Assembly: GCF_000276665.1 (NCBI RefSeq)
Contig: NW_004955502.1
Span: 900,884-964,883, forward strand
Direction: 5' to 3'
Source: Chinchilla lanigera
Lineage: Eukaryota > Chordata > Mammalia > Rodentia > Chinchillidae
Length of the DNA: 64,000 nucleotides
Part shown: piece after piece, positions 24,791-35,879 of the stretch
Position numbering within the stretch: the stretch's first letter is position 1
Layout: every line of letters starts with the position of its first letter
Program-made: the position numbers and the translations under genes
Notes under the pieces: model-generated
Database searches by the model: none
The model's input: only the letters and a program-made list of their open reading frames with translations
Told to the model about the DNA's origin: nothing

Positions 24791-25149
24791 GCCAAATATT
24801 CAAGCTTGAGAGTCACCCTCCTTTGTTAGGTGGTATGATGCCCAAACCTATTAGGATGGCAGACTTACCTGTCACCTGCACCTCTCTGGTGGGCCCCAGC
24901 TACTTTTCAAATCTGAGGTGGAGGCAGCCTTGCTTCTTGAGTGTGTGCACTTTGGGGTGTGGCAGACATGGGAGTGGTAGTTTATGACTCAACTCTGGAT
25001 GATTTATGTGTTTCTAAAATTCAATCGTGGAGGAGCCAGGGAACATCTGAGTCCCTCTCCTTGTCTGATTCAGTCCAGAACATCATATCACATATACGTT
25101 TCTTCTAACTACTTGTCCTTATTCCAAATCGGTCATTAGAATTTGAATC

Positions 25150-25205
25150 ATTCATTAGATTCCTTTGTAAAAAGGAGTTCCTTTTTACAAAGGAATCTAA
25201 TGAAT
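25150..25205. repeat. Perfect 26-bp inverted repeat
   Basis: The arms at 25150-25175 and 25180-25205 are exact reverse complements with a 4-base loop (AGTT). The arm begins ATTCATTAGATTCC. Confidence 0.9.
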
Positions 25206-25307
25206 TAGTTTCCTAACTCATTCATTCATTTAGTTCCCTAATTCATTCATTCATTTAGTTCATTCATTCATTTAGTTCATTCATTCATTTCTTTATCTCT
25301 TTATTCA
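25206..25307. repeat. (ATTC)n-rich minisatellite
   Basis: Interrupted ATTC units with repeated TTTAGTTC blocks. The last 29 bases (25279-25307) recur exactly at 26374-26402. Confidence 0.8.
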
Positions 25308-25498
25308 CAAAGGATGTTTTATGTCCTTTTAGGAATGCATCAAACTACTACTATTAAATACTCTCTTTGTCACAATCAGAAATCCGTGGAGAGCCTCTAA
25401 CAGAAGTAGATGAAGGCAGACCCCACTCACCTCTGAGAAAGCAAACGAGACACTCTACAAAGTGTTTTGTCATTGGCACTTAAGGACTGTACATTTAA

Positions 25499-25594
25499 GG
25501 TCTGGGGATGTAGCTCAGCAGCACAGCACCTGCCTGGCCAGCACGCGGCTCTGAGTTCAATTCCTGACACCAGAAAAGCAAAACGAAACAAAGA
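25499..25594 (+). mobile_element. ID-type SINE, older
   Basis: A box GTAGCTCAGCAGC, B box GAGTTCAATTCC and an A-rich tail. A 12-bp duplication with one mismatch (ACTGTACATTTA / ACTATACATTTA) flanks it. Confidence 0.85.
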
Positions 25595-26033
25595 ACTATA
25601 CATTTATGTTGAAATACCAAAATGACTTTCAGAGCCATCAAGTATAAATTATATAGCATGAGCAATATGACATGATCACCATGTTCACATTCAGTTAGTT
25701 GTGATATTAAATCTGCAGTCTAGAGCTCTGACATCTCTTCAGTGTTTGCTTTTCTCCCCTTCATTGCAATTTTCTCTTACACTTGATTTTGTAAGCCATC
25801 AGCACCCCAATACCAGGCACTCAAATGAAATTTAATTGTTTTTGAACATTAAACCAAGGTGGATCTCCTGATCCAATATGCAATAAATTAAAAAAATTTT
25901 AAATGTATTTGAATATTCAATTAAATAAAAGAGACTCACAGGGAAGAAAGAATATGGGAAATCTATTTTCATTAAGTTTGCAATTCTACTATCATATATT
26001 GAAGTTTTAGAAGGCTCTACTTCCTTACATTTA

Positions 26034-26122
26034 TTTTATTTTATATTTTGGTACTGGGAATTGAACTCACACCCTCAGGCTTGCCAGGCAAGCGCTTAAG
26101 CTGCTGAGCTATGCCCCCAGCC
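26034..26122 (-). mobile_element. ID-type SINE, older
   Basis: Reversed ID body (GGTACTGGGAATTGAACTC; CTTGCCAGGCAAGCGC; GAGCTATGCCCCCAGCCC). A 17-bp target duplication with three mismatches lies at 26017-26033 and 26123-26139, consistent with its divergence. Confidence 0.88.
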
Positions 26123-26139
26123 CTGCTTCCCTACCTTTA

Positions 26140-28388
26140 GTCATCAAATCATCATTCAGGAAGAAAAATGTTACAAACAAGCACCAGAAACAAATATGGC
26201 TGGGGAAATAAAGAGGTTGAGCAAAAGATGGGAAATGGAAGCCAATTCAGTTAAATCAGGAGAAAGACAGAAAAATATGTAGAGGAACAGTGGCATGGAA
26301 ATTGGACTGACAACAAATAGAGGCATAAAAAGGGCTATGGAAAACACTTCCCATACAATAACATTTATTAGTTATTCATTCATTTCTTTATCTCTTTATT
26401 CATAATTTATTCATTAATCCCTGTCTCTTATGTTGTGAAGCAGTTATACTTTAAAGAAGGATTAGCCTGCAAAAATAATTGTGGATTATTGAAAATCTAT
26501 GCGATATCAAGAGCAGACATGTTCAACCCATGGCCTGCAGCTAGGAATGCAGCCCCCCACCATAAACTTTGACATTATTGTGGGATTCTTAGCAATAGTT
26601 TCACTATTTGATTGTATATTGCTTGACAGTGAACTGTGCGGGTGACAAATTAGCATTGTGCAGAGGAATGCTGTCATCCAAATCAAAGCCACCTGTGCCA
26701 GATTTTAAACGTGTCCATGTCACTGGCCAGTGAAACGCAGTGTTTACCAGCACTGGTATTTCATCCTAACTTGTAAGTGTGTGTTCTGTAAGACAGGAAT
26801 TTATTGTTACTTAAGCAGACAAGTAAAATTTTATTTAACTATTAAATTTAAGCTTATGATGTTATTTTGTAATTTCATAAGTGAAAGATATACAAAAGAA
26901 GTTTTGTTGCTTGCATACCAAGACAATTCCTCTTCACATGGTGTAGGCCAGGCAGACAGAGGTTGGCCAGCCAGAATGGAGAGCAGAGCTTCCAGGCTGT
27001 CTCATCTGAATTCCAAGAAAGTTGGTCATAACATTCTGAGTCGTACATCGCTTCTAACAACATGACTAATTTTTGCCTATAGAATTCTCTCTGGTGGAGT
27101 TCTATTAACTTCTTTCCCTGACTGTAGTTATTCTCTCATTCTTTTCAATATTCTTGATTTATATGTCTGTTCTTTGGATTCCCCTCTGACTTGGTTATAA
27201 CTCCTTACAAGTGTCTTCAGTATCAATTTAAATGAGGGTTTTAACAAATGTTCATTAACATATGCATGCAATAGTCATCACTTATGTATTTTCTTATGTT
27301 GTCTGTTAAGGATCCTCTTATTGTCTAAATACTAGCTCTCCAAATTTGGGGAGTGCAGTGATTATGGGAATGTAAAATTGTGTGAGAATTTAGTATTTGG
27401 ATTCTAACCTCATCCTTATTATTACTAAGATAACATTGGTAGTCTCAGTTGTTCACAATTTGAACTAATCAATTGGTATCATTTACCATGAAAGTCGTAC
27501 ATATAGGGGAACAACTGAATTTCATGGTACAGAGATTTTATATTTTATTTTGTAAGCCAAGAAACATCTTGGCTAGAGAGTTTCATGTAATTCTCAGCCT
27601 CTCTTGCACTGGGTCTCATTTTTCCAGTGACAGTGTAAACTTAGCTCCTGAAATCTATTCACATACAACTACATGGTCTATCATTTCTTAGTCCTCTTCC
27701 TGCTGAGATAGCGTATTATCCTTTCCTATTATCTCCTTCATGTATTATTGAAATTTATATAGTGCTTAAAGTAATTCTAGAGATATCTGTATTTTCCAAA
27801 AATACTAAAATTCCTTAGTCACATGTTGCTATAAGCAGCTAATTCCCTTTATTCTATGTGTAATGCCAGCCATAACTTTATAGTTCCATTTGTTGGAAAA
27901 ATGAGAATTTTAGTAATATCCCTTCTTTACTGGTTCCATTTCATATTAATTTTTTCACACTGTCAGCAAAATTACAAGAAAACTGAGAAAGATATTTGAA
28001 ATAAAAGAGAAAAGGAAAGAAAAACCCCCTCTATGCAGTTTTTTTAATAAATGAAGAGCAACCCCATCATTTTAAATCCAGAGGGTACCAACTTCTGGTA
28101 GTTAATAACTTCATCAAAGAGTTGGTTATTATTTAAAAAATTATTTTAGCCAGGGAAATATAATATTTTAAATTAACATAATAGAATTACATTAAAATAT
28201 AGTAAGAATGCTTTAGAAAATTCTTCATTAGTTTGTGATACATAAAATATTAGTAATTTGTGATTGGCAGGATCACACATTGGTTTGTGATTTAAAGAAG
28301 CTGTTTTATTGCTCAACTTCAAAACTGCTGGAGAAACAGGGAGAAGTGTATTCAGAAGTACATGCTGAATGTTGTACTATTGATTTAG
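26140..28388. other. No recognised gene
   Basis: Unique-looking AT-rich DNA. The overlapping open frames at 26730-27065 (plus) and 26875-27063 (minus) have no recognisable features. The 29-bp string 26374-26402 is shared with 25279-25307. Confidence 0.5.
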
Positions 28389-28403
28389 TTCATAGATATT
28401 CTT

Positions 28404-28559
28404 TTTTATTTTTTATTTTTTATTTTAAGGATAAAAGGAGGGAAACATTAACAGACATACAACATTTTACAACATATCACAAGCACAATACAGACAATAC
28501 AGAGTTACAAACAAAGTGGTAGGGAATTAACAATGGTGGTTGTATTACATATTGATATC
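28404..28559 (-). mobile_element. L1 3' UTR, severely 5'-truncated
   Basis: A 156-bp minus-strand L1 3' end: T-rich tail, then sequence colinear with 18990-19130. Flanked by TTCATAGATATTCTT (28389-28403) and TTCATAGACATTCTT (28560-28574), a 15-bp target duplication with one mismatch. Confidence 0.88.
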
Positions 28560-28574
28560 TTCATAGACATTCTT

Positions 28575-29353
28575 GTACCTAACTGGCTTTCATCCTGCTT
28601 AATAGTCCTGGAGCATCCCAGTCACATTTCTCACAGCTGTACAGAAGAAATTCAAGGTTATCAAGATAAAAGGCCCCAAATGCCACTCCTAACACGAATA
28701 GGGTTTTTCTATGTAGCATCACAGCCACTCTAGCCTAAGCAAGGAGCACACTGGAAGAGTCAGATGACCCTTATGTCTATTATTCATGGCCACACAACCC
28801 AGAGCTTCTCAGTCACAGACAGACATAACTTTTTAACTGTAGATATGATTTCTTCTAATGAGACTACTTCTCAGGGTATCAGTTCAAAAATGAATTTATG
28901 CACACGTATTTCAACACTCAGACACCTATTTATGCATAATATGGTTCTTTGATTTTTCTCAAAGAGCAAATTCCAATCAAAAGGTGAGAGAAGGTCAGTC
29001 AAAACGTGAGTGTGGAAATAACAGCGGAGAAGTACTTCAGTAGGGATGAAGGGCTCTTGTTCTGCTTTGTTCTACTTGTTTATATCTTAAATAGCTTAAA
29101 ATCTCATTTTAAGTATTTTTTCCATAAAAAAAGAAGAGCTAAAACAAACCCAAGTAAAACACATAAGCAAAGGGACACAAGGACACGTTTGGAGGTGATG
29201 GACATGTTTACACCTTGACTGTGGTGATCCAAGGGTGAATCCAGTTCATTGATCTAAACTCAAAGTCAGTGACTCCGTGACCTTGTGTTGATGGGAGGAT
29301 TTACTTGTGTTAGCAAAGCAAAGAAGATGGAGGCTATCTCAACAGAAATCTTC
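28575..29353. other. No recognised gene; possible old L1 3' trace
   Basis: Mostly unique-looking. The segment 29190-29260 (GGAGGTGATGGACATGTTTA, ACTGTGGTGATCC) resembles an ancient L1 3' UTR but is too short to assign. Confidence 0.4.
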
Positions 29354-29415
29354 CTTTTAGGAGCTGTAAGCACAAGTAACTCACAAGTAACTTTTAGGAG
29401 CTGTAAGCACAAATG
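29354..29415. repeat. 37-bp tandem duplication
   Basis: CTTTTAGGAGCTGTAAGCAC occurs at 29354 and again at 29391, so a 37-bp unit has been duplicated with small changes. Confidence 0.8.
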
Positions 29416-29909
29416 TAACTCATTTAGGGAGTTACACACATGCCATTCAGAGTAGTTAGGCGTTTTCAGTAGTCCCTTGCTTTCCTGATACTCTTGGCTG
29501 CTGTTATCTGTAGGTCACTGGATATTCTGGATTCTATCACAGAAAAGCTTCTGATTAGACAGTCTTTTGTGTCTTCTTAGTCCCCTCCTCCAGGTAGAGT
29601 AGATCCTGCAATAACTATTAAGATGCAAAAGGCACCTTTTCCACAGGAAAGTGAGGGAAGAAAGTGAAAGGCTGCTTTTCCTCCAGGGAAGAGCTGAAGA
29701 AAAAGAAACTTTGCCCTGGAAGATCAAGGACGGTAACATTCACTAGAGAACAGTTCTTAACCTGTTCTGTGGCTTTGGTCAGAGGTGTCATCTTTGGCAA
29801 AGCTGTAGGAGACCAATAATATCTTGCCCAACTGTGTGAATTACACCTACGAGCAAGGAAGCTATGCAATTACTTAGATCTTTCCTTAGTAACAGTGATT
29901 GTTTCATAA

Positions 29910-29910
29910 A

Positions 29911-29944
<34 letters not shown>

Positions 29945-29945
29945 C
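29910..29945. repeat. (TG)n(TA)n microsatellite
   Basis: A short TG run passes directly into a TA run. Confidence 0.9.
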
Positions 29946-30039
29946 ATGCAAATTCATTAAATAAATAAATATAAGAAGCTTTGTGTTTCTCAGTAAAACT
30001 GTAAAATAGTTTTCTTTAAACTGTAAGTGGAAATTTTAG

Positions 30040-30067
30040 TTTGATTGATTGATTGATTGATTGATTG
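30040..30067. repeat. (TTGA)n microsatellite
   Basis: About seven TTGA units, just before a B1 element. Confidence 0.9.
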
Positions 30068-30111
30068 GACTACCGAGGAGGGTCCCCTGGGCTTTTGTTA
30101 CACATCCTTTT

Positions 30112-30242
30112 GTTTTATTTTATTTTGAGACAAGATCTTGTAAAGTCACTAAGTTGCACAGGCTGGGATAGAACTTGAGATCCTCCTGCCTAGGCTTCTG
30201 GAGGGCTGTAATTACAGACATGTGTGCTCATACTCAGCTGAG
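30112..30242 (-). mobile_element. B1-type SINE
   Basis: Reversed 7SL-derived B1: TTTTGAGACAAGATCTTGTA, CAGGCTGGGATAGAACTTGA, GATCCTCCTGCC and a TAATTACAGACATGTGTGC string, in the expected order. Confidence 0.85.
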
Positions 30243-31344
30243 ATTTTTTTTTAAAAGGCAAATCATTTTGTAACACTTTCTTCTACCCCGATGCAGAGTG
30301 GTAAAAGTGGCTTGAAGCTTTTGTTATTGAACTGTGTTCAGGAAGGTTTTATTAAATTACAAATACAAAGGACAAAGAAGTAAGAAAAAGATCATGAATC
30401 ACTGGTTTCCTGATTTAGCTGGAAAGTCCCCTGATCTGGAGAGTTTAAAGTTTAATCAGTTTGTAAGCACTAACAGCCTTTCTCATTGCATAAACTTTAA
30501 TGTCTGCATATTAAAATCATTAATTAGTATTAAATTCATGACCTTGAGAATTTTATTTAATATCTAGTTTTTAATTTCATAATCAGAAAAACAAGTAAAA
30601 ATAGTAGAACCTGTTTGGGGAGTGGTTTCCAAGTATTAAATTGAATTCTGTATGTAACATACTTTGCACAGTGGTATAAATTTTCATTTTTATTTCTTTA
30701 CAGTTATCATCATCCCAGGAATCAACTAACCCATTAACAAGCCTGTCTTCTGAAACATACTTGTAAGTATTATTGACAGAAGAAACATAAATGATTGAGC
30801 ATATCACAAAGTACACTATTTTATAAATGGCGATCCAAGAAATATTTGAGGAATTAATCAGTCAATGCTCTTATCCTTTCCCAAATAATCAAAGTACACA
30901 TCTCTTTCTATCTTAGAAACTACTTTACTAAAATGGAGCAATGATTTATAAAAGCCTTATAGTAGGGAAATTCTTTTAGTATTTATTTACTTTCACATAT
31001 AATAAAATATAATACATACTACTAAGATACAAGTAAGATATCTACATAGTATTCAATCAATCAAAAGAACATGAAACATTGGAAACACTGATTTCATTAG
31101 ACAAATTCCGAATTCTAAGTATCATATATAATGAAAGGTAAGTATTAGTAAAATTGATTTGAAAATGAAAATTGGCATTTACTTATACATTTCATGTCAC
31201 AAGGTAGTCATAATATTTGGACACCATTCTAAATGCATTCCTCTTAACTTCATTAAAACATAAAAGTACTCCATTTGATTAATTGGGCAATGATACAGTA
31301 TACAACAACCTATTATGTAAAACAATTGATTTTTGGATGAAACA
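30243..31344. other. No recognised feature
   Basis: Very AT-rich; short chance frames only. Confidence 0.55.
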
Positions 31345-31527
31345 TTTTTAAAATTTTATTTTATAGAGAATAAAATACAATAAAAATAGGAAAATTCAAA
31401 ACAAGACGATAAGGAATTAATAACGGTTAATTCCAGATTGTTATCTTCAAGGTAGCTGCTCAGATTGCCAGGTATAGGCGTGTAAGATTGATCAAACAAT
31501 GTAAACACTGTTTCTTTAATTGAACTC

Positions 31528-31627
31528 ATAGCCATTCATAGTACAATTATATTAGCTAAATCACAATTGTACTATGAATAGCCATTCATAGTACAATTAT
31601 ATTAGCTAAATTTATATTAGCTAAATT
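31528..31627. repeat. 50-bp local duplication in the L1 3' UTR
   Basis: The ATAGCCATTCATAGTACAAT stretch occurs at 31528 and 31578. Between them lies CACAATTGTACTATGAAT, which is nearly the reverse complement of part of the unit, so the segment can also fold. Confidence 0.8.
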
Positions 31628-31637
31628 CATAGTACAA

Positions 31638-31664
31638 TTTTATATATATATATATATATATATA
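31638..31664. repeat. (TA)n microsatellite
   Basis: Alternating TA run within the L1 3' UTR. Confidence 0.9.
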
Positions 31665-32811
31665 AATTTTTTTCCTTCTTTTCCCTTTTCCCATCCCAGT
31701 TGTATTTTTTTTCTTTTTCATCAGTTTCTTTCCATTTCACAATATCTGTTATATCTTTGGATCTATTTACTCTTTCAGTTACTTACACTGGGGAGACGAT
31801 ACTATGTTTACACATGTGAATCTAATTTATTTTACTTCTGAGTATGGTGTTTGGTTGCATCCATTTACCTATAAAAGCCATAAAGTCTTCTTTCTTTATA
31901 GCCAAGTTATATCCCATTGTATAAAAATACCACATTTTTAAATCCAGTTCTCCAGTGATAGGCATTTGGGGTGATTACAAGATTTATATATTAAAAAATT
32001 GTGCTGCTATAAACATGGGTGCACATATATTAGTGTGGTATGATGTTTTTAATTCTTCTGGGACAATACTCAGCTGGGTAGAATGGGACCTATAATCATA
32101 ATTTTTTGAGGAATCTTCACTCTGATTTCTACAGTGGTTGTATGAGTCCACACTCTCAGCAAAAGTGGAGAATGGTTCCTTTTCCCCCACAGCACCTCCA
32201 GTATTTGTTATTGGTTGATTTCTTGATGACAGCCTTTCTTTCTGGAGTGAGATGGAATCTCAGGGTTGTTTTAATTTGCATTTCTTGGATGACTAATGAT
32301 GTTAAACATTGTTTTATATATTTATTTGTCATTTGTATTTCTTCATGTTAGAAGTGTGTATTCATTTCAGGTGCTCATTTTTGGATTGGATCTTTGAATT
32401 TTGGGGGTCATATTTTTTAAAAGTCTTTATATGTTCTAAATAGAAGTCCTTTGTCTGAGGAACAATTGGCTAAAATTTTATCTGAATTTATGGGTTTTCT
32501 TTTCATTCTGTTGGTGATTTATTTTGATATAAAAAACTTCTTAATAAGATGAGATTTCAGTTGTCGTGTCTTTAAATAATTTCCCGTGCAGCTCAGTTTT
32601 TGTTCATAAACTCTCTGCCTACTCCTATGTCTTTAAGATTTCTACCTACTTTCTCCTCTAGCAGATTTAGTGTTTCAGTTTTAATATTTAGATCTGTGGT
32701 CCATTTTGACTTCAGTTTAGTGCATAGTGACAGACATGGATCTAGTTTCAGTCTTTGGCATGTGGAGAGCCAGTTTTTCCAGCACCATTTGTTAAAGAGA
32801 ACATCTTTCTT

Positions 32812-32946
32812 ATTAATTTATCATTATTTATTTATTATTATTATTATGGATATTATACATGACAAAAGCAATTGCATAGTCATTCTGAAGTGAGTCTTCA
32901 GCTCTCTACTGATGAAAACAAATGACATTTGCACTTGGAGCCAAAG
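32812..32946 (-). repeat. Unrecognised 101-bp element with (TTA)n tract, copy 1
   Basis: A TTA-rich tract (32812-32845) is followed by a 101-bp body (32846-32946, starting ATGGATATTATACATGAC and ending CTTGGAGCCAAAG). It interrupts the L1, which has lost about 250 bp here. The body differs from 34741-34841 at one base. On the minus strand it reads as a short unit with a (TAA)n tail. I do not recognise the family; no target-site duplication is visible. Confidence 0.75.
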
Positions 32947-33261
32947 TATGCTAATTGTAGTTTGATTAGGATTGCATTGAATCTGTGTAAATGTTTTTGG
33001 AGTACAGCCATTTTCACCATGATCAAGGAATATCTTTCCCTTTTCTGGAGGTCTCTTTGACTTCTTTTTTCAAAGTACAGTAATTTTTAATGTATATATC
33101 TTTTAATTCATTTGTTAGATTGATTCTTAAGTATTTCTTTTATGGATGCTATTGTGAAGTATGTGGTCTTCCTAATTTCTTTCTCAGTGAGTTTGTTGTT
33201 TGTGTACAAGAATGCTATTGTTTTTTGAGTGTTGATAATGTATCCAACTACCCTACTGAAT

Positions 33262-34330
33262 TTACTTATTAATTCTAGGACTCTCGGTGGAGTTTTGGGT
33301 ATCTTCTATGTAGAGTATCATATCATCTGCTAATAGTGGTAATTTAACTTCATTTCTTATCCTTCTTCTTTTTATTTCTTTATCTTTTCTAATTGCTTTG
33401 CCTAATATTTCCAGAACTATTTTGAATAGGAGTGGTGATCCTTTTCTTGTTACTGATTTTAGAGTAAAGGTTTTCAATTTTTGTTCATTGAGTATGATGT
33501 TGGCTGTTGGTCTTGTAAATGAGTATTATCATATTGAGGTAAAGACCATTATCGTATTGAGGTAAAGACCACTTTTCTGTAGGTTTTCATCATGAATGAG
33601 TGCTGGACTTTATCAAAAGCTTTTTCTTCATCTATTGAGATGATCATGTGATTTTTGTCTCTGGCTCTGTTGATATGGTGTATTACACTTATTGATTTGT
33701 GTATGTTGAACCAGCCCTTCCTTCCTGGGATGGATCCCACTTGGTTATGGTGTGTAATCTTCATGATTTGTTGAATGCTATTTGCTACTATTTTATTTAG
33801 GATTCTTGTATCTATGTTCATTAGGGAGATTGGCCTGAAGTCCTCTCCTTTGGTTGGGTCTTTCTCTGGTTTTGGAATCAGGGTAATACTTGCCCCAGGA
33901 ATGAGTTAAGCAGAATTGCTTCTCTTTCAATTTCATTAAAGTCTGAGGAGTATTGGGATTAAATCTTCTCTAAATTTTTTGTAGAATTCAGCTGCGAATC
34001 CATCAAGACCTGTGTTTTTCTTTATTGGCAAGTGCTTAATAATGTTTTCAATTTCATTGACTAATATTGGGTTATTCAGAATTTTTATACCTTATTGATT
34101 CTGCTTAGATAATTCATATGTTTCTAGGAACCTTTCCATTTCTTTCATGCTTTCCATCCTATGAGAGTATAATTTTTTTGAAATAGGTGTTGATTTCTTG
34201 ATGAATCTATAGTGGTTTTATCCTTTTCATTCCTTATTTCATGAATTTGTGTTTCTTCTTTCCTTTTTTTGAAAAAGTTGGCTAGAAGTTTATCAATTTT
34301 ATTTATTCTTTCAAAGATCCATATCTTCAA
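33262..34330 (-). pseudogene. L1 ORF2 reverse-transcriptase remnant
   Basis: Broken reverse-transcriptase domain of the minus-strand L1. Visible pieces are FERINKIDKLLANFFKKR (near 34320), [19 protein letters not shown] (near 33750), [16 protein letters not shown] (near 33640) and [12 protein letters not shown] (near 33330), which keeps the ADD catalytic pair. The pieces lie in different frames with stops between them, so no protein is expected. Confidence 0.85.
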
Positions 34331-34701
34331 TACGTTAATTCTGTGTATTGTTTTATAATTTATATTCTGTTAATTTCTGCTCTCATCTTTATAATTTCCT
34401 TCCTTATTTGGACTTTGGGCTTGACTTGCTCTTCTTTCTCTAGAAGCTTGAGGTGCAGCATTAAGTTGTTTAATTGAGCTTGTTCTGTTTTCCTGATGTG
34501 AGAATTTGATTCTATAAATTTCCCTCAGAGGAATGCTTGCATTGCAACCCACCATTTCTGATGTTTTATTTGCTTATTTTGCTTAAATTGTATTTGTTTA
34601 TTTGCTTATTTTTGCTTACATTGTATTTGTTTATTTTCCTTCAATTATAGATACTATCTAATTTCTTTAATTTCATCCATGACCCATTGCTTGTTCAGAG
34701 G

Positions 34702-34704
34702 CTA

Positions 34705-34739
<35 letters not shown>

Positions 34740-34841
34740 CATGGATATTATACATGACAAAAGCAATTGCATAGTCATTCTGAAGTGAGTCTTCAGCTCT
34801 CTACTGGTGAAAACAAATGACATTTGCACTTGGAGCCAAAG
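34702..34841 (-). repeat. Unrecognised 101-bp element with (TTA)n tract, copy 2
   Basis: A longer TTA tract (about 34702-34740) followed by the same 101-bp body (34741-34841), ending at the same CCAAAG boundary as copy 1. It sits exactly at the truncated end of the L1. Beyond 34841 the two copies' surroundings differ. Confidence 0.75.
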
Positions 34842-35879
34842 ATCACCAAGCACAAGATCAAGCACAAGGGTAATCATTGGGAAAGTAGAGAATTAAAGTT
34901 TTCAGAAGTCTTCAGATATTAGATATAGTTTAATCAAAACATAAAATATGTATGAGATTTTTAGACTTTAATTTACAAAAATGATATATTGATCATGTAT
35001 AATAAGTTTTGAAATGGGAATGGGAAAAAATAATGGAAGTTGAGATCACAAAAATGTACCATAAGATCCAATCAAAAAAATGACTAGGAAAATCTCAAAG
35101 ACAGCTATGGCAAATATGTAGATCATTGAAATAAAAATATGATATTTGAAATTTAAAAATAAAACAAGATAGGTGGTTTAAATACTAAGCAAGATAAGAG
35201 GTTAATAAAATACTATATTAAAGGTCTGAATAATTACTCATAGTATATGATTTAGAGAGAAAAGATACAAAATTACAAAAACAAAACTGATGGTTTGAGG
35301 TTTAAAAAAAGATAAAGAAGTTCACTTGCAAAATTAAACGAATATAAAATTTTTTCAAAGTCCCAAAGGTTGTCTGAAAAAAGTGGAAAGATATTTTAAA
35401 ACTCATGGGACAAAATAAATGTCAATCCAGAATTCCGTACCTAGCAAATGTCTTTTCAAGTAATTTGGGAATACTTTAATAATATTGAATCATCCCACCC
35501 AGGAAGTATAAATGTTTTTCTTATTTAGGTATTTTAAAATTAAATTTAACAATTTTTTTTATTTTCAGATGATGTGTTTTGAAAATAAATTATCCCTAAT
35601 CTAGTTTGTTCTCTTTGATGGTATTATAAATGGAATTGTTTTCTTAATTTTATTTTCTTTGTTCATTTCTAGAGCATAGTAACAAAATGCATTCCAACTT
35701 TTGTCTACACATTCAAGTCAGTCCCTATAAATATCCCAGGTGACACTTTTCTTGGGGAAAATGTTTACCCAGCACAAGAGCACAAGAGAACCAGAATACT
35801 GGGAAACAAGAGAATAAAAATAACTCAAACAATCTCTTTTTTAAAAAAATCAAAGGTAGAAAACTCATGCTTTTTGTTT
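34842..35879. other. No recognised feature
   Basis: A-rich degenerate DNA, possibly very old repeat material. No open frame or family assigned. Confidence 0.5.

Larger units (their letters stand above)
31345..34706 (-). mobile_element. L1, minus strand, 5'-truncated and rearranged
   Basis: Reads from a T/A-rich 3' end (31345) through the 3' UTR, the ORF2 C-terminal region (FNIAAQF-type segment near 32010; reversed LFNKWCW region near 32780) and reverse transcriptase to about the endonuclease/RT linker at 34706. Around 32812-32946 roughly 250 bp of ORF2 are missing and replaced by an unrelated 101-bp sequence with a (TTA)n tract. Many frameshifts. The 3' UTR holds a small internal duplication (31528-31627). 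The right end abuts a second copy of the 101-bp sequence. Confidence 0.85.

Noticed and set aside
25206..25307. Regular short repeats resembling an array
   Set aside because: The ATTC units have no unique spacers, so this is a simple repeat and not a CRISPR array.
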